64,000 bases of DNA from Curvibacter microcysteis (GCF_028649455.1 NZ_JAQSIO010000010.1:1-64000); one strand, 5' to 3'; shown: positions 38,210 to 46,151, counted from the first letter of the stretch. Made by a program: numbers and translations. The notes: generated by a model from the sequence alone, not told the origin.

Positions 38210-38450
38210 GAATCAATTCTACCGAATTTGCCAATTAAATTGTCAAGTTCAACAAAGTGATAGTTGAAAAAATTAGTTTTTCGCTCTGTCTGCCAATTAC
38301 AAGTCTTATGAGCGCTTTAGCACCGACGAAAGTAAGAGTTACTGTGACAGCCGGAAGTTCATATGAAAAAAACGAAATCCTGCTGATTGAAAATCTGGGC
38401 GCACGCGCCTGCACCCAGGGAGCCCGCCCCCTTCCAAACAAGGGGCAGCC
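38210..38450. other. AT-rich intergenic region between tsaD and the HTH-receiver gene
   Basis: A 241-base gap, clearly AT-richer than the surroundings in its left 180 bases. It holds the promoter above and a GC-rich hairpin next to the tsaD stop (GCCCCTT/AAGGGGGC, one bulge, no T-tract). Short frames in it lack a start with a ribosome site and resemble no protein. Confidence 0.5.
38216..38246 (-). promoter_or_regulatory. Promoter and operator-like palindrome of the HTH-receiver gene
   Basis: On the minus strand TTGACA (38241-38246), a 19-base spacer and TAGAAT (38216-38221); the -10 box ends only six bases before the ATG. The imperfect palindrome TTGCCAATT-A-AATTGTCAA (38228-38246, 8 of 9 pairs) overlaps the -35 and spacer, and a second repeat TTCAAC-N9-GTTGAA follows at 38248-38268. 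This would suit self-control by the MerR-like domain. Confidence 0.5.
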
Positions 38451-39530
38451 TCAAGCGTCGATAGCGTCCAGCGGCCAGCGAGGCCGCACGTCGAAGCTGT
38501 AGCGGTGGTCAGCCTGCGCGTGGCCCGCCTGCAGGCGCATGGCGGCGGCCATCGCAATCATGGCGCCATTGTCCGTGCACAGGTGCAACTCGGGGTAATG
38601 CACCCGCACACGCGCTGTCTGGCAGGCCGCATTGAGCCGCGTGCGCAGCTCTCGGTTGGCGCCCACCCCGCCGGCCACCACCAGACGACGCAGGCCGGTT
38701 TCGCGCAAGGCAGTCATCGATTTCTTCAGCAGGACTTCGACGATGGCCGCCTGGGTACTGGCCGCCAGGTCCGCCTTGCGCGCCTCCAGGTCGTCGCCCA
38801 GCTTGCGCGCTTGGGTCAACACCGCCGTCTTGAGGCCCGCAAAAGAGAAATCCAGGTCGCCGCTGTGCAACAAAGGTCGCGGCAGCTTGAAGGCAGCCGG
38901 ATCTCCTGACTCGGCCAAACGGGACAGCGCGGGCCCGCCTGGGTAGCCCAGGCCCATCAATTTGGCCGACTTGTCAAAGGCCTCGCCGGCGGCGTCATCA
39001 ATGGTCTCGCCCAGGATGCGGTAGTTGCCCACCGCGTCCACCCGCATCAGTTGGGTGTGCCCGCCAGACACCAACAAGGCCACAAAAGGAAACTCAGGGG
39101 GGTCGGCACTGAGGAAGGGCGACAGCAAATGGCCCTCCAGGTGGTGCACGCCCAGCACCGGCTTGCCCAGGGCGGCCGCCAAGGCGCAGGCCACACCCGA
39201 CCCCACCAACAGCGCGCCGGCCAGGCCTGGGCCGCGCGTGTAAGCCACCACATCGACGTCCGCCAGACTGCGACCCGCTTCGGCCAGCACCTGGCGCGCC
39301 AGCGGCAGCACGCGCCGAATGTGGTCACGGCTGGCCAACTCAGGCACCACACCGCCGTAGGCTTGGTGCATCTCGATCTGGCTGTGCAAGGCATGGGCTT
39401 CGAGTCGGGGCACGCCAGAGGCTTGGGCGTGGACCAGGGCCACGCCAGTTTCATCGCAAGAGGACTCGATGCCCAGCACCAGGCCAGGCGCAAGGGTCGC
39501 ATCAACAGAGGGGAGCAAGGGCTTTGTCAT
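38451..39530 (-). CDS. tsaD: tRNA N6-adenosine threonylcarbamoyltransferase TsaD
   Basis: 359 aa Kae1/TsaD ATPase-fold enzyme of the t6A pathway. Family motifs: [15 protein letters not shown] at the start, metal-binding [22 protein letters not shown] (split [12 protein letters not shown]), [19 protein letters not shown] and [10 protein letters not shown]. It adds threonylcarbamoyl to A37 of ANN-decoding tRNAs with TsaB and TsaE. ATG 39530 (MTKPLLPS) is chosen; the open frame above it crosses the divergent promoter region. Confidence 0.97.
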   Translation of the reverse strand: MTKPLLPSVDATLAPGLVLGIESSCDETGVALVHAQASGVPRLEAHALHSQIEMHQAYGGVVPELASRDHIRRVLPLARQVLAEAGRSLADVDVVAYTRGPGLAGALLVGSGVACALAAALGKPVLGVHHLEGHLLSPFLSADPPEFPFVALLVSGGHTQLMRVDAVGNYRILGETIDDAAGEAFDKSAKLMGLGYPGGPALSRLAESGDPAAFKLPRPLLHSGDLDFSFAGLKTAVLTQARKLGDDLEARKADLAASTQAAIVEVLLKKSMTALRETGLRRLVVAGGVGANRELRTRLNAACQTARVRVHYPELHLCTDNGAMIAMAAAMRLQAGHAQADHRYSFDVRPRWPLDAIDA

Positions 39531-39675
39531 CGGAGCAGAAGTGTAGGCCAGAGCCCTTCCCTCGGCGGCTGCCCCACGCAACGGCCTGGTCCCAGCAGGG
39601 TTAGCCCCCACAGGCGACGCGGGCCAGGCCCCTGCGCCCAGCCGCGCCTGGCTGTGAATCTTGCACAATCAGCCC

Positions 39676-40302
39676 ATGACCGAGGCATTGCGCATTGTGG
39701 TGGTCGCCCCGGACCTGGCCATACAAGACCCCGAGGACGATCACGCTGTTTCTCAGGCTGAGCGCTCGCGCAGCCTGCGCATTGGCTTGCTCGAAAACGG
39801 CTTCAACCTGATCGCCACGCTGCCCGCCGACGTGTTTTTGACCGAGCGCCTGGCCCAGCTGCAGCCCGACCTCATCGTGGTCGACGCCGAAAGCGAGGCG
39901 CGCGACGCCCTGGAGCACGTGGTGCTGGCCACGCGCGACGCGCGGCGCCCCATCGTCATGTTCACCAATGACCAGGACACCTCACACGTGCCCGACGCAG
40001 TGGCCGCTGGCGTGACCGCCTACATCGTGGCGGGTCTGTCGTCCCAGCGCATCCGCCCCATCCTGGACGTGGCCATGGCTCGCTTTCAGCACGAAGAGCG
40101 CTTGCGCCGCGAGCTGGCCGAGGCCAAGACCGAACTGCACCAGCGCAAGGTCATCGACCGCGCCAAAGGCCTGCTGATGCAGCGCCAAAACCTCAGCGAG
40201 CAAGCGGCCTACGACAAGCTTCGCCGCGCTGCCATGGACAAAGGCCTCAAGGTGGTCGAGGTCGCGCAGCGCGTGCTCGACGTGGCCGACCTGCTGGGTT
40301 GA
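39676..40302 (+). CDS. nasT: ANTAR-domain antiterminator, NasT type
   Basis: 208 aa. An N-terminal pseudo-receiver (about 5-125) with Asp 70 (LIVVDAESEARDALEHVV) and VMFTND, followed by AYIVAGLSSQRIRPILDVAMARF; the usual receiver Lys is missing, as in NasT. A 15-20 residue acidic insertion (DPEDDHAVSQAERSRS) follows the first strand. A coiled helix leads to the ANTAR domain (155-205, RKVIDRAKGLLMQRQNLSEQ). ANTAR proteins bind leader RNA to prevent termination; two matching leaders lie downstream. No NasS partner gene is adjacent. ATG 39676 is preferred over a TTG at 39661. Confidence 0.92.
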   Translation: MTEALRIVVVAPDLAIQDPEDDHAVSQAERSRSLRIGLLENGFNLIATLPADVFLTERLAQLQPDLIVVDAESEARDALEHVVLATRDARRPIVMFTNDQDTSHVPDAVAAGVTAYIVAGLSSQRIRPILDVAMARFQHEERLRRELAEAKTELHQRKVIDRAKGLLMQRQNLSEQAAYDKLRRAAMDKGLKVVEVAQRVLDVADLLG

Positions 40303-40349
40303 TGCCCCAGCTCGCTGCGTCGGGCGGCGCAGCGCAGGTCATGGTGCAG

Positions 40350-40389
40350 CGCACAACTCAGGTGCAAGCCCAAGCGCGAAGCTGGTGCA
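40350..40389 (+). promoter_or_regulatory. Two NtrC-like sites upstream of nrtA
   Basis: Sites of the form TGCACC-N5-GGTGCA: c-GCAC-a-actca-g-GTGC-a (40350-40366, 10 of 12 positions) and a-GCGC-g-aagct-g-GTGC-a (40373-40389, 9 of 12). Their centres lie about 118 and 95 bases before the expected start of the sigma-54 promoter, and 23 bases (two helical turns) apart. Confidence 0.65.
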
Positions 40390-40449
40390 CCGAAGCACGT
40401 CCCCAGGTCCAGGACCGCCAAAATCCCACGCACAACCCCGCAAGTCACC

Positions 40450-40465
40450 TGGCACAGGGTTTGCT
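40450..40465 (+). promoter_or_regulatory. Sigma-54 promoter of nrtABD
   Basis: TGGCACA-GGGT-TTGCT matches the -24/-12 consensus TGGCACG-N4-TTGCW with exact spacing. Transcription should start near 40476, giving a leader of about 165 bases before nrtA. Confidence 0.88.
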
Positions 40466-40504
40466 TAATCCGTCGCAATGACCCCAGTGGGTCACCTGAC
40501 AGAG

Positions 40505-40605
40505 CAGGTCCAAAGGCGGGCTTGATCTGTCTCAAGGACAAAGGCGTCCCCACCTCTTGCCGAGCCCCTGCGGGCTGACGGCGAGCGTGTGAGGACGCCT
40601 TTTTT
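40505..40605 (+). promoter_or_regulatory. ANTAR-controlled leader RNA of nrtABD: two hairpins and terminator
   Basis: Hairpin P1 (40505-40524): CAGGTCC/GGGCTTG stem with loop AAAGGC. Hairpin P2 (40536-40549): GGAC/GTCC stem with the same loop AAAGGC. Both loops have A at position 1 and G at 4, the known ANTAR target. The P2 3' side (GGCGTCC) is also the 5' strand of a terminator: AAGGCGTCC (40541-40549) pairs with GGACGCCTT, ending in a T-tract (40600-40605). P2 and the terminator cannot form together. Confidence 0.88.
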
Positions 40606-40640
40606 GCTTTTCTGTTCCGCCCAGTCCCAAGGAGTGCCCC

Positions 40641-41885
40641 ATGACCCATCTGTTGAAAACCAGCCTGAGCCGACGCGCCGTCCTGCAAACCGCAGCCGTC
40701 GGGGCCGCAGGCCTGAGCCCCGCCCTGCGCACCCTGGTGCACGCAGCGGGCTCCGACAAGCCCGAGAAGGAAGAGGTCAAGATTGGCTTCATCCCGCTGA
40801 CGGACTGCGCCAGCGTGGTCATGGCCTCGGTGCTGGGCTTTGACAAAAAATATGGCGTCAAGATTGTGCTCAGCAAGGAAGCCAGCTGGGCCGGCGTGCG
40901 CGACAAGCTGGTCAACGGTGAACTGGACTTCGCCCATGTGCTGTACGGCCTGATCTACGGCGTGCACTTGGGCATTGGGGGCCCCAAGAAGGACATGGCC
41001 AACCTGATGACCCTGAACAACAACGGCCAGGCCATCACCCTGTCCAAGAAGCTGGCCGACAAGGGCGCCGTGGACGGTGCCAGCCTGGCCAAGCTGATGG
41101 GCACGGAAAAGCGCGAATACACCTTTGCCCAGACCTTCCCCACCGGCACCCACGCCATGTGGCTGTACTACTGGCTGGCCAGCGTGGGCGTGAACCCGCT
41201 GAAGGACGCCAAGGTCATCACCGTGCCGCCGCCGCAAATGGTGGCCAACATGCGGGTGGGCAACATGGACGGCTACTGCGTGGGCGAACCCTGGGGCCAC
41301 CGCGCCATCATGGACGGCATTGGCATCACCGCCGTCACCACCCAGGACATCTGGAAGGACCACCCCGAGAAGGTGCTGGGCACCACGGGTGACTTCGTCA
41401 AGAAGAACCCCAACACCTGCCGCGCCGTGATGATGGCGGTGCTCGAAGCCAGCCAGTGGATTGACGCCAGCCTGCAAAACAAGCTGAAGATGGCCGAGAC
41501 CATTGCCGACAAGTCCTATGTCAACACCAGCGTGGATGCCATCAACCAACGCATCCTGGGCCGCTACCAGAACGGCCTGGGCAAGACCTGGGACGACCCC
41601 AACCACATGAAGTTCTTCAACGACGGCGCAGTGAACTTCCCCTACCTGTCCGACGGCATGTGGTTCCTGACCCAGCACAAGCGCTGGGGCCTGCTCAAGG
41701 ACCACCCGGACTACCTGGCCGTGGCCAAGCAGATCAACCAAGTCGACCTGTACAAGGAAGCCGCCAGTGGCCTGAAGATCAGCGTGCCCAAGGACGCGAT
41801 GCGCAGCAGCAAGCTGATCGACGGCGTGGTCTGGGACGGCAAGGACCCGAAGAAGTACGCCGACTCCTTCAAGGTCAGCGCCTAA
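40641..41885 (+). CDS. nrtA: Nitrate ABC transporter substrate-binding protein NrtA/NasF
   Basis: 414 aa. A twin-arginine type signal (LSRRAVLQTAAVGAAGLSPA, residues 9-28) precedes an NrtA-type binding domain: VKIGFIPLTDCASVVMAS, ASWAGVRDKLVNGELDFAHV, QTFPTGTHAMWLYYWLASVG and VGEPWGHRAI. It binds nitrate in the periplasm and hands it to NrtB. It has an AAGGAG ribosome site and is the first gene after the leader terminator. The exported signal argues against its being the cytoplasmic NasS sensor. Confidence 0.93.
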   Translation: MTHLLKTSLSRRAVLQTAAVGAAGLSPALRTLVHAAGSDKPEKEEVKIGFIPLTDCASVVMASVLGFDKKYGVKIVLSKEASWAGVRDKLVNGELDFAHVLYGLIYGVHLGIGGPKKDMANLMTLNNNGQAITLSKKLADKGAVDGASLAKLMGTEKREYTFAQTFPTGTHAMWLYYWLASVGVNPLKDAKVITVPPPQMVANMRVGNMDGYCVGEPWGHRAIMDGIGITAVTTQDIWKDHPEKVLGTTGDFVKKNPNTCRAVMMAVLEASQWIDASLQNKLKMAETIADKSYVNTSVDAINQRILGRYQNGLGKTWDDPNHMKFFNDGAVNFPYLSDGMWFLTQHKRWGLLKDHPDYLAVAKQINQVDLYKEAASGLKISVPKDAMRSSKLIDGVVWDGKDPKKYADSFKVSA

Positions 41886-41907
41886 GCCCCCAGCCCAGGA
41901 GATCGCC

Positions 41908-42819
41908 ATGGTCAGCGCCGTTTTCCATCACCCCCTCGAGACGACCGCCCCGGCGGCCGTCAGCCCCACCCAACCCGCCAGCGCCGCTGCGTCGAAAGAA
42001 GTCCGCCCCATGAGCCCCCCCAAACGCATGCCCTACGACTGGCGCGGCTTCTGGCTGCGCGTGCTGCCACCCTTGATGGGCTTGGGCTTGTTGGTGGGTT
42101 TGTGGGCCATCGTGTCGATCTCCACCGCCAGCGCCATTCCGTCGCCGCTGGAAACTTTCAAGCAAGCGGTCGACGTGTTCAGTGACCCCTTCTACCGCAA
42201 GGGCCCCAACGACCAGGGCGTGGGCTGGAACGTGCTGTTCTCGCTGCAGCGCGTGGCGCTGGGCTTCGGCCTGGCCGCGGCCGTGGGCATCCCGGCGGGC
42301 TTCCTGATCGGGCGCTTCGAATTCCTGTCGCGCATGTTCAACCCGCTGATCAGCCTGCTGCGCCCGGTGTCCCCGCTGGCCTGGCTGCCGATCGGCCTGC
42401 TGGTCTTCAAGGGCGCCAACCCGGCCGCCATTTGGACCATCTTCATCTGCTCGATCTGGCCCATGATCATCAACACCGCGGTCGGCGTGCAGCGCGTGCC
42501 ACAGGACTACATGAACGTGGCCCGCGTGCTCAAGCTGTCGGAGTGGAAGATCTTCACCAAAATCCTGTTCCCCTCGGTGCTGCCCTACATGCTGACCGGT
42601 GTGCGCCTCGCGGTGGGCACGGCCTGGCTGGTGATCGTGGCGGCTGAAATGTTGACCGGTGGCGTCGGCATCGGCTTCTGGGTCTGGGACGAGTGGAACA
42701 ACCTCAACGTCAAGAACATCATCATCGCGATCTTCGTGATCGGCATCGTGGGCCTGCTGCTCGAATACGCCCTGGTCAAGATCGCCACCGCCTTCACCTT
42801 CGAAGAAGTGAAGAGCTGA
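41908..42819 (+). CDS. nrtB: Nitrate ABC transporter permease NrtB
   Basis: 303 aa with an N-terminal Ala/Pro-rich arm (about 40 residues) and six transmembrane helices. NrtB family stretches: FLIGRFEFLSRMFNPLISLL, RPVSPLAWLPIGLLVF, the coupling loop VPQDYMNVARVLKLSEWKIF and GTAWLVIVAAEMLTGGVGIG. It moves nitrate across the inner membrane. It lies 22 bases after nrtA with its own AGGAG. Confidence 0.95.
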   Translation: MVSAVFHHPLETTAPAAVSPTQPASAAASKEVRPMSPPKRMPYDWRGFWLRVLPPLMGLGLLVGLWAIVSISTASAIPSPLETFKQAVDVFSDPFYRKGPNDQGVGWNVLFSLQRVALGFGLAAAVGIPAGFLIGRFEFLSRMFNPLISLLRPVSPLAWLPIGLLVFKGANPAAIWTIFICSIWPMIINTAVGVQRVPQDYMNVARVLKLSEWKIFTKILFPSVLPYMLTGVRLAVGTAWLVIVAAEMLTGGVGIGFWVWDEWNNLNVKNIIIAIFVIGIVGLLLEYALVKIATAFTFEEVKS

Positions 42820-42846
42820 CCCCCACCACCCCACCGGAGACCTGCC

Positions 42847-43653
42847 ATGAACACCAGCAAGTACATTGAAATCCAGGGCGTGGAGCAAACCTTCCGCACC
42901 CCCAAGGGCACCTTCCCGGCGCTGCGCAACATCGACCTGAACATCGCCAAGGGTGAGTTCGTGGCCCTGATCGGGCACTCGGGTTGCGGCAAGTCCACCC
43001 TGCTCAACCTGATTGCGGGCCTGACCCAGCCCACCAACGGCGTGCTGCTGTGCGCCAACCGCGAAATCAAAGGCCCCGGCCCGGAGCGCGCCGTGGTGTT
43101 CCAGAACCACTCCCTGCTGCCTTGGCTGACCTGCTATGAAAACATCTTTCTGGCGGTCGAGCGCGTATTTGGCGGCAAAGAAAGCAAGGCCCAACTCAAG
43201 ACCCGCACCGAGGCCGCTCTGGCCCTGGTCGGCCTGACGCCGGCCGCGCAAAAGCGTCCCGGTGAAATCTCCGGCGGCATGAAACAGCGCGTGGGCATTG
43301 CGCGCGCCCTGTCCATGGAACCCCAGGTGCTGCTGATGGACGAGCCTTTCGGTGCCCTCGACGCGCTCACCCGCGCCAAGCTGCAGGACGAGCTGCTGGA
43401 AATCGTCGCCAAGACCCAGGCTACCGTGGTCATGGTGACCCACGATGTGGACGAGGCCGTGCTGCTGTCCGACAAGATCGTGATGATGACCAACGGCCCG
43501 GCCGCCACCATCGGCGAAGTGCTGTCCGTCGAGCTGGACCGTCCGCGCTCGCGTGTGGCGCTGGCGGAGAGCGCTCAGTACCTGGGCTACCGCAAAGCGG
43601 TGATCGACTTCCTCTACACCCGCCAGGCCCACGTCGAGAAAACCGCAGCCTGA
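42847..43653 (+). CDS. nrtD: Nitrate ABC transporter ATP-binding protein NrtD
   Basis: 268 aa. Walker A GHSGCGKSTLLNLIAG, Q-loop VVFQNHSLLPWLT, signature ISGGMKQRVGIARAL, Walker B VLLMDEPFGALD and switch His in VMVTHDVDEAVLLSDKIV are intact. It lacks the NrtA-like extension of NrtC, so the transporter is the three-gene type. It is the last gene before a terminator. Confidence 0.96.
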   Translation: MNTSKYIEIQGVEQTFRTPKGTFPALRNIDLNIAKGEFVALIGHSGCGKSTLLNLIAGLTQPTNGVLLCANREIKGPGPERAVVFQNHSLLPWLTCYENIFLAVERVFGGKESKAQLKTRTEAALALVGLTPAAQKRPGEISGGMKQRVGIARALSMEPQVLLMDEPFGALDALTRAKLQDELLEIVAKTQATVVMVTHDVDEAVLLSDKIVMMTNGPAATIGEVLSVELDRPRSRVALAESAQYLGYRKAVIDFLYTRQAHVEKTAA

Positions 43654-43695
43654 GCCCGCGCTGCGCCGCCATCCAAGCGCGGTCCGCCCCGAACC

Positions 43696-43730
43696 AGCCC
43701 CAGGCGCTACCAAGCGCCGGGGCTTTTTTC
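43696..43730 (+). terminator. Intrinsic terminator after nrtD
   Basis: AGCCCC-a-GGCGCT, loop ACCA, AGCGCC-GGGGCT, then TTTTTT. The stem is 12 bp with one bulged A. It separates nrtABD from the nitrate reductase unit. Confidence 0.9.
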
Positions 43731-43801
43731 ATGGGGCAAGGCCCCTCGTGACCCTGGGGTGATCAGGCCTGAAGCGCCCCACCGGCCAGCCATGCAGCGC
43801 A

Positions 43802-43818
43802 CGCCCCAAGCTGGTGCA
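43802..43818 (+). promoter_or_regulatory. NtrC-like site upstream of the nitrate reductase unit
   Basis: c-GCCC-c-aagct-g-GTGC-a fits TGCACC-N5-GGTGCA at 10 of 12 positions and shares its aagct centre with the second site upstream of nrtA. Its centre lies about 118 bases before the expected transcription start. Confidence 0.55.
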
Positions 43819-43901
43819 GCAAAGCCCGGCGGCGTGCACCACACCCCGACCTCACCCGGGGCCCCAAGCGCCATGCCGCAGCCGGACAGCAGCACCCAGC
43901 T

Positions 43902-43917
43902 TGGCACAGGCATTGCT
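43902..43917 (+). promoter_or_regulatory. Sigma-54 promoter of the nitrate reductase unit
   Basis: TGGCACA-GGCA-TTGCT, exact -24/-12 spacing, nearly identical to the nrtA promoter. The start should be near 43928, leaving a leader of about 160 bases. Confidence 0.88.
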
Positions 43918-43956
43918 TAGTTTTCGCATCAGCCCCCAAGGCTGTGGACTTCGGCA

Positions 43957-44045
43957 CTGCAATGGCGCAGCGCAGGGGTTCAAGGACGAAGGCGTCCCCA
44001 CCCGTTTGGCCCCTCGGGCCGAGCTTGGTGAGGGCGCCTTTTTTG
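43957..44045 (+). promoter_or_regulatory. ANTAR-controlled leader RNA of the nitrate reductase unit
   Basis: P1 (43957-43970): CTGC/GCAG stem, loop AATGGC (A1, G4). P2 (43984-43997): GGAC/GTCC stem, loop GAAGGC (G4 kept but G, not A, at position 1). The 3' side of P2 belongs to a terminator: AAGGCGTCCCCACC (43989-44002) pairs with GGTGAGGGCGCCTT (with a wobble and a mismatch), then a T-tract to 44044. The design copies the nrtA leader. Confidence 0.8.
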
Positions 44046-44088
44046 TTTTCTGAACCGCCAACAAGGGGGTTCACGCGACGGAGAGGCC

Positions 44089-45315
44089 ATGAGTGACAAG
44101 CAGAAACTGGTGATGGTGGGCAACGGCATGGCCGGCGTGCGCACCATTGAAGAACTGATGAAGCTGGCCCCGGACCGCTACGACATCACCATCTTCGGCG
44201 CCGAGCCCCACCCCAACTACAACCGCATCATGTTGTCGCCCGTGTTGGCCGGCGAGCAGACCCTGGACGAGATCGTGCTCAACCCGCTGGACTGGTACCG
44301 CTCGCACGGCATCACCCTGCACACCGGCAGCAAAGTGGTCGCCGTGGACCGCGTGAAGCGGCGGGTGCGCGCCGAAGACGGGACCGAAGCGGCCTACGAC
44401 CGCCTGCTGCTGTGCACCGGCTCCAAGCCCTTCATGCTGCCCGTGCCCGGCAACACCCTGCAAGGGGTGATGGCGTACCGGGACATCGCCGACACCCAGG
44501 CCATGATCGAAGCGGCCAGCCGCCCGGGCCATGCCGTGGTCATCGGCGGCGGCTTGCTGGGCCTGGAGGCGGCCAATGGCCTGCGCCTGCGCGGCATGGA
44601 CGTCACCGTGGTGCATGTGGGCGACTGGCTGCTGGATCGCCAACTCGACCAGTCCGCCGGCCGCCTGCTGCAAGACGCGCTGCAAGCGCGCGGCCTGGCG
44701 TTCCGCCTGGGGGCCCACACCGAGGCCCTGCTGGGCGACGAGGCCGGCCGTGTGCGCGCCCTGCGCTTCAAGGACGGCAGCGAGATCCCCGCCGATCTGG
44801 TGGTGATGGCCGTGGGCATCCGCCCCAACACCGAGCTGGCCGAGCAGATGGGCCTGCTGGTGAACCGTGGCATCGTGGTGCACGACACCCTGCAAACCGT
44901 CACCGATGCGCGCATCTACTCGGTCGGTGAATGCGCAGCCCACCGGGGCACGGCCTACGGTCTCGTGGCCCCGCTTTATGAGCAGGCCCAGGTGGCGGCC
45001 AACCACCTGGCTGAATGGGGCATGGCGCGCTATGCCGGCTCGCAGACCTCCACCAAGCTCAAGGTCACCGGCATCGACCTGTTCTCGGCCGGTGACTTCA
45101 TGGGCGGCGAGGGCAGCGAAGAAATTGTGCTCACCGACCCGGCCGGCGGGGTCTACAAGAAGCTGGTGCTGCGCGACGACAAGCTGGTGGGCGCCTGCCT
45201 GTACGGTGACACGCAGGACGGCAGCTGGTACTTCCAACTGCTGCGCGAGGGCGCCAGCCTGGGCTCTTTGCGTGGGCAATTGATGTTTGGCCCACCGGCC
45301 GAACGGGCTCACTGA
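44089..45315 (+). CDS. nasB: Nitrate reductase electron-transfer subunit, FAD/NAD(P)-binding (NasB/NirB N-terminal type)
   Basis: 408 aa pyridine-nucleotide-disulfide oxidoreductase fold. FAD motif VMVGNGMAGVRTIEEL near residue 8, NYNRIMLSPVLAGEQ, NAD motif AVVIGGGLLGLEAANGL near 150, and the second FAD site with IYSVGECAAHRGTAYGLVAP. It matches the first half of NirB; the siroheme nitrite-reductase half is absent. It probably carries electrons from NAD(P)H to NasA, whose C-terminal iron-sulfur domain could receive them. It has a GGAGAGG ribosome site. Confidence 0.88.
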   Translation: MSDKQKLVMVGNGMAGVRTIEELMKLAPDRYDITIFGAEPHPNYNRIMLSPVLAGEQTLDEIVLNPLDWYRSHGITLHTGSKVVAVDRVKRRVRAEDGTEAAYDRLLLCTGSKPFMLPVPGNTLQGVMAYRDIADTQAMIEAASRPGHAVVIGGGLLGLEAANGLRLRGMDVTVVHVGDWLLDRQLDQSAGRLLQDALQARGLAFRLGAHTEALLGDEAGRVRALRFKDGSEIPADLVVMAVGIRPNTELAEQMGLLVNRGIVVHDTLQTVTDARIYSVGECAAHRGTAYGLVAPLYEQAQVAANHLAEWGMARYAGSQTSTKLKVTGIDLFSAGDFMGGEGSEEIVLTDPAGGVYKKLVLRDDKLVGACLYGDTQDGSWYFQLLREGASLGSLRGQLMFGPPAERAH

Positions 45316-45335
45316 ACCGAAACGGATTCCCCACC

Positions 45336-46130
45336 ATGGCCTCCACCCCCATCACCCGCCTGAACCGGCGCCACTGGATCGCCCTGACGGCCTGCAGCGC
45401 CCTGCCCGCCTGGGCCCAACTCAATGACCTTGGCGATGCCATCAACACCGCCGGGCGCCAACGCATGCTGTCGCAACGCCTGAGCAAAGCCTGGCTGGCC
45501 CGGGTGCAACAAACTGGTGGGGCCCAGGCCCAGCAAGTGATGCAACGCTCCATCGAAGTCTTTGAACGCCAACTCAACGAGTTGCAGGCCTACGCCCCCA
45601 GCCCCAGCATCCGCAACACCTATGCCGAGCTGGACAGCGCCTGGCTCAGCTTTCGCGAGCAACTGCTGAACGCCCCGGCCTCGCGCAGCGGCGCCCAGGC
45701 CCTGTTGCAGGCCGATGGCCGGGTGCTGGCCCTGGCGCATCAAGGCACACAACAACTTGAGGCCCTGGCCACCCGCAGCGCCGGCCGCTGGGTCAACCTG
45801 GCCGGCCGCCAACGCATGCTGTCGCAGCGCATGGCGAAGTTCTATTTCGCGGCCGCCTGGCAAGTGGACGTGCCCACGGCCCGGCAGGAGATCAAGCTGG
45901 CCCGACAAGAGTTTGTCACCGCGGCCAAAGCCCTGAGCCAGGCCCCCGAGACCACCCAACGCATCGCCGAAGAACTGACCTTGGCCGAAGGCCAGTGGGT
46001 GTTCTTCGATGCGGCCCTGCAAGCCGAAGCCAGCAGCCCCAAGCAACTGACCGAGGTCTTTGTCAGCAGCGAAAACCTGCTGGCCGTGATGGACCGCGTG
46101 ACCCGCCTCTACGCCGCCCTGAAGACCTGA
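45336..46130 (+). CDS. Exported tandem PilJ-domain protein (putative nitrate/nitrite sensor)
   Basis: 264 aa. N-terminal RR-containing signal (LNRRHWIALTACSALPAWA, cleavage about residue 27). Two PilJ-type helical domains each carry a P-box-like motif: INTAGRQRMLSQRL (about 36-49) and VNLAGRQRMLSQRM (about 153-166). P-boxes bind nitrate in the NarX/NarQ sensors. There is no transmembrane helix after the signal, no output domain and no lipobox. It sits between nasB and nasA, 20 bases from each. A periplasmic nitrate/nitrite-binding role is inferred. Confidence 0.8.
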   Translation: MASTPITRLNRRHWIALTACSALPAWAQLNDLGDAINTAGRQRMLSQRLSKAWLARVQQTGGAQAQQVMQRSIEVFERQLNELQAYAPSPSIRNTYAELDSAWLSFREQLLNAPASRSGAQALLQADGRVLALAHQGTQQLEALATRSAGRWVNLAGRQRMLSQRMAKFYFAAAWQVDVPTARQEIKLARQEFVTAAKALSQAPETTQRIAEELTLAEGQWVFFDAALQAEASSPKQLTEVFVSSENLLAVMDRVTRLYAALKT

Positions 46131-46151
46131 GCCCCAGCCCGAGACCTGACC

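Noticed and set aside
38250-38502. Possible small gene in the AT-rich gap before the HTH-receiver gene
   Set aside because: Frames begin at weak start codons without a ribosome site and run into tsaD; the AT content is better explained by the promoter.
44089-45315. NirB truncated by a frameshift
   Set aside because: The frame ends cleanly, the next gene starts 20 bases later, and no remnant of the siroheme domain is seen in any frame downstream.
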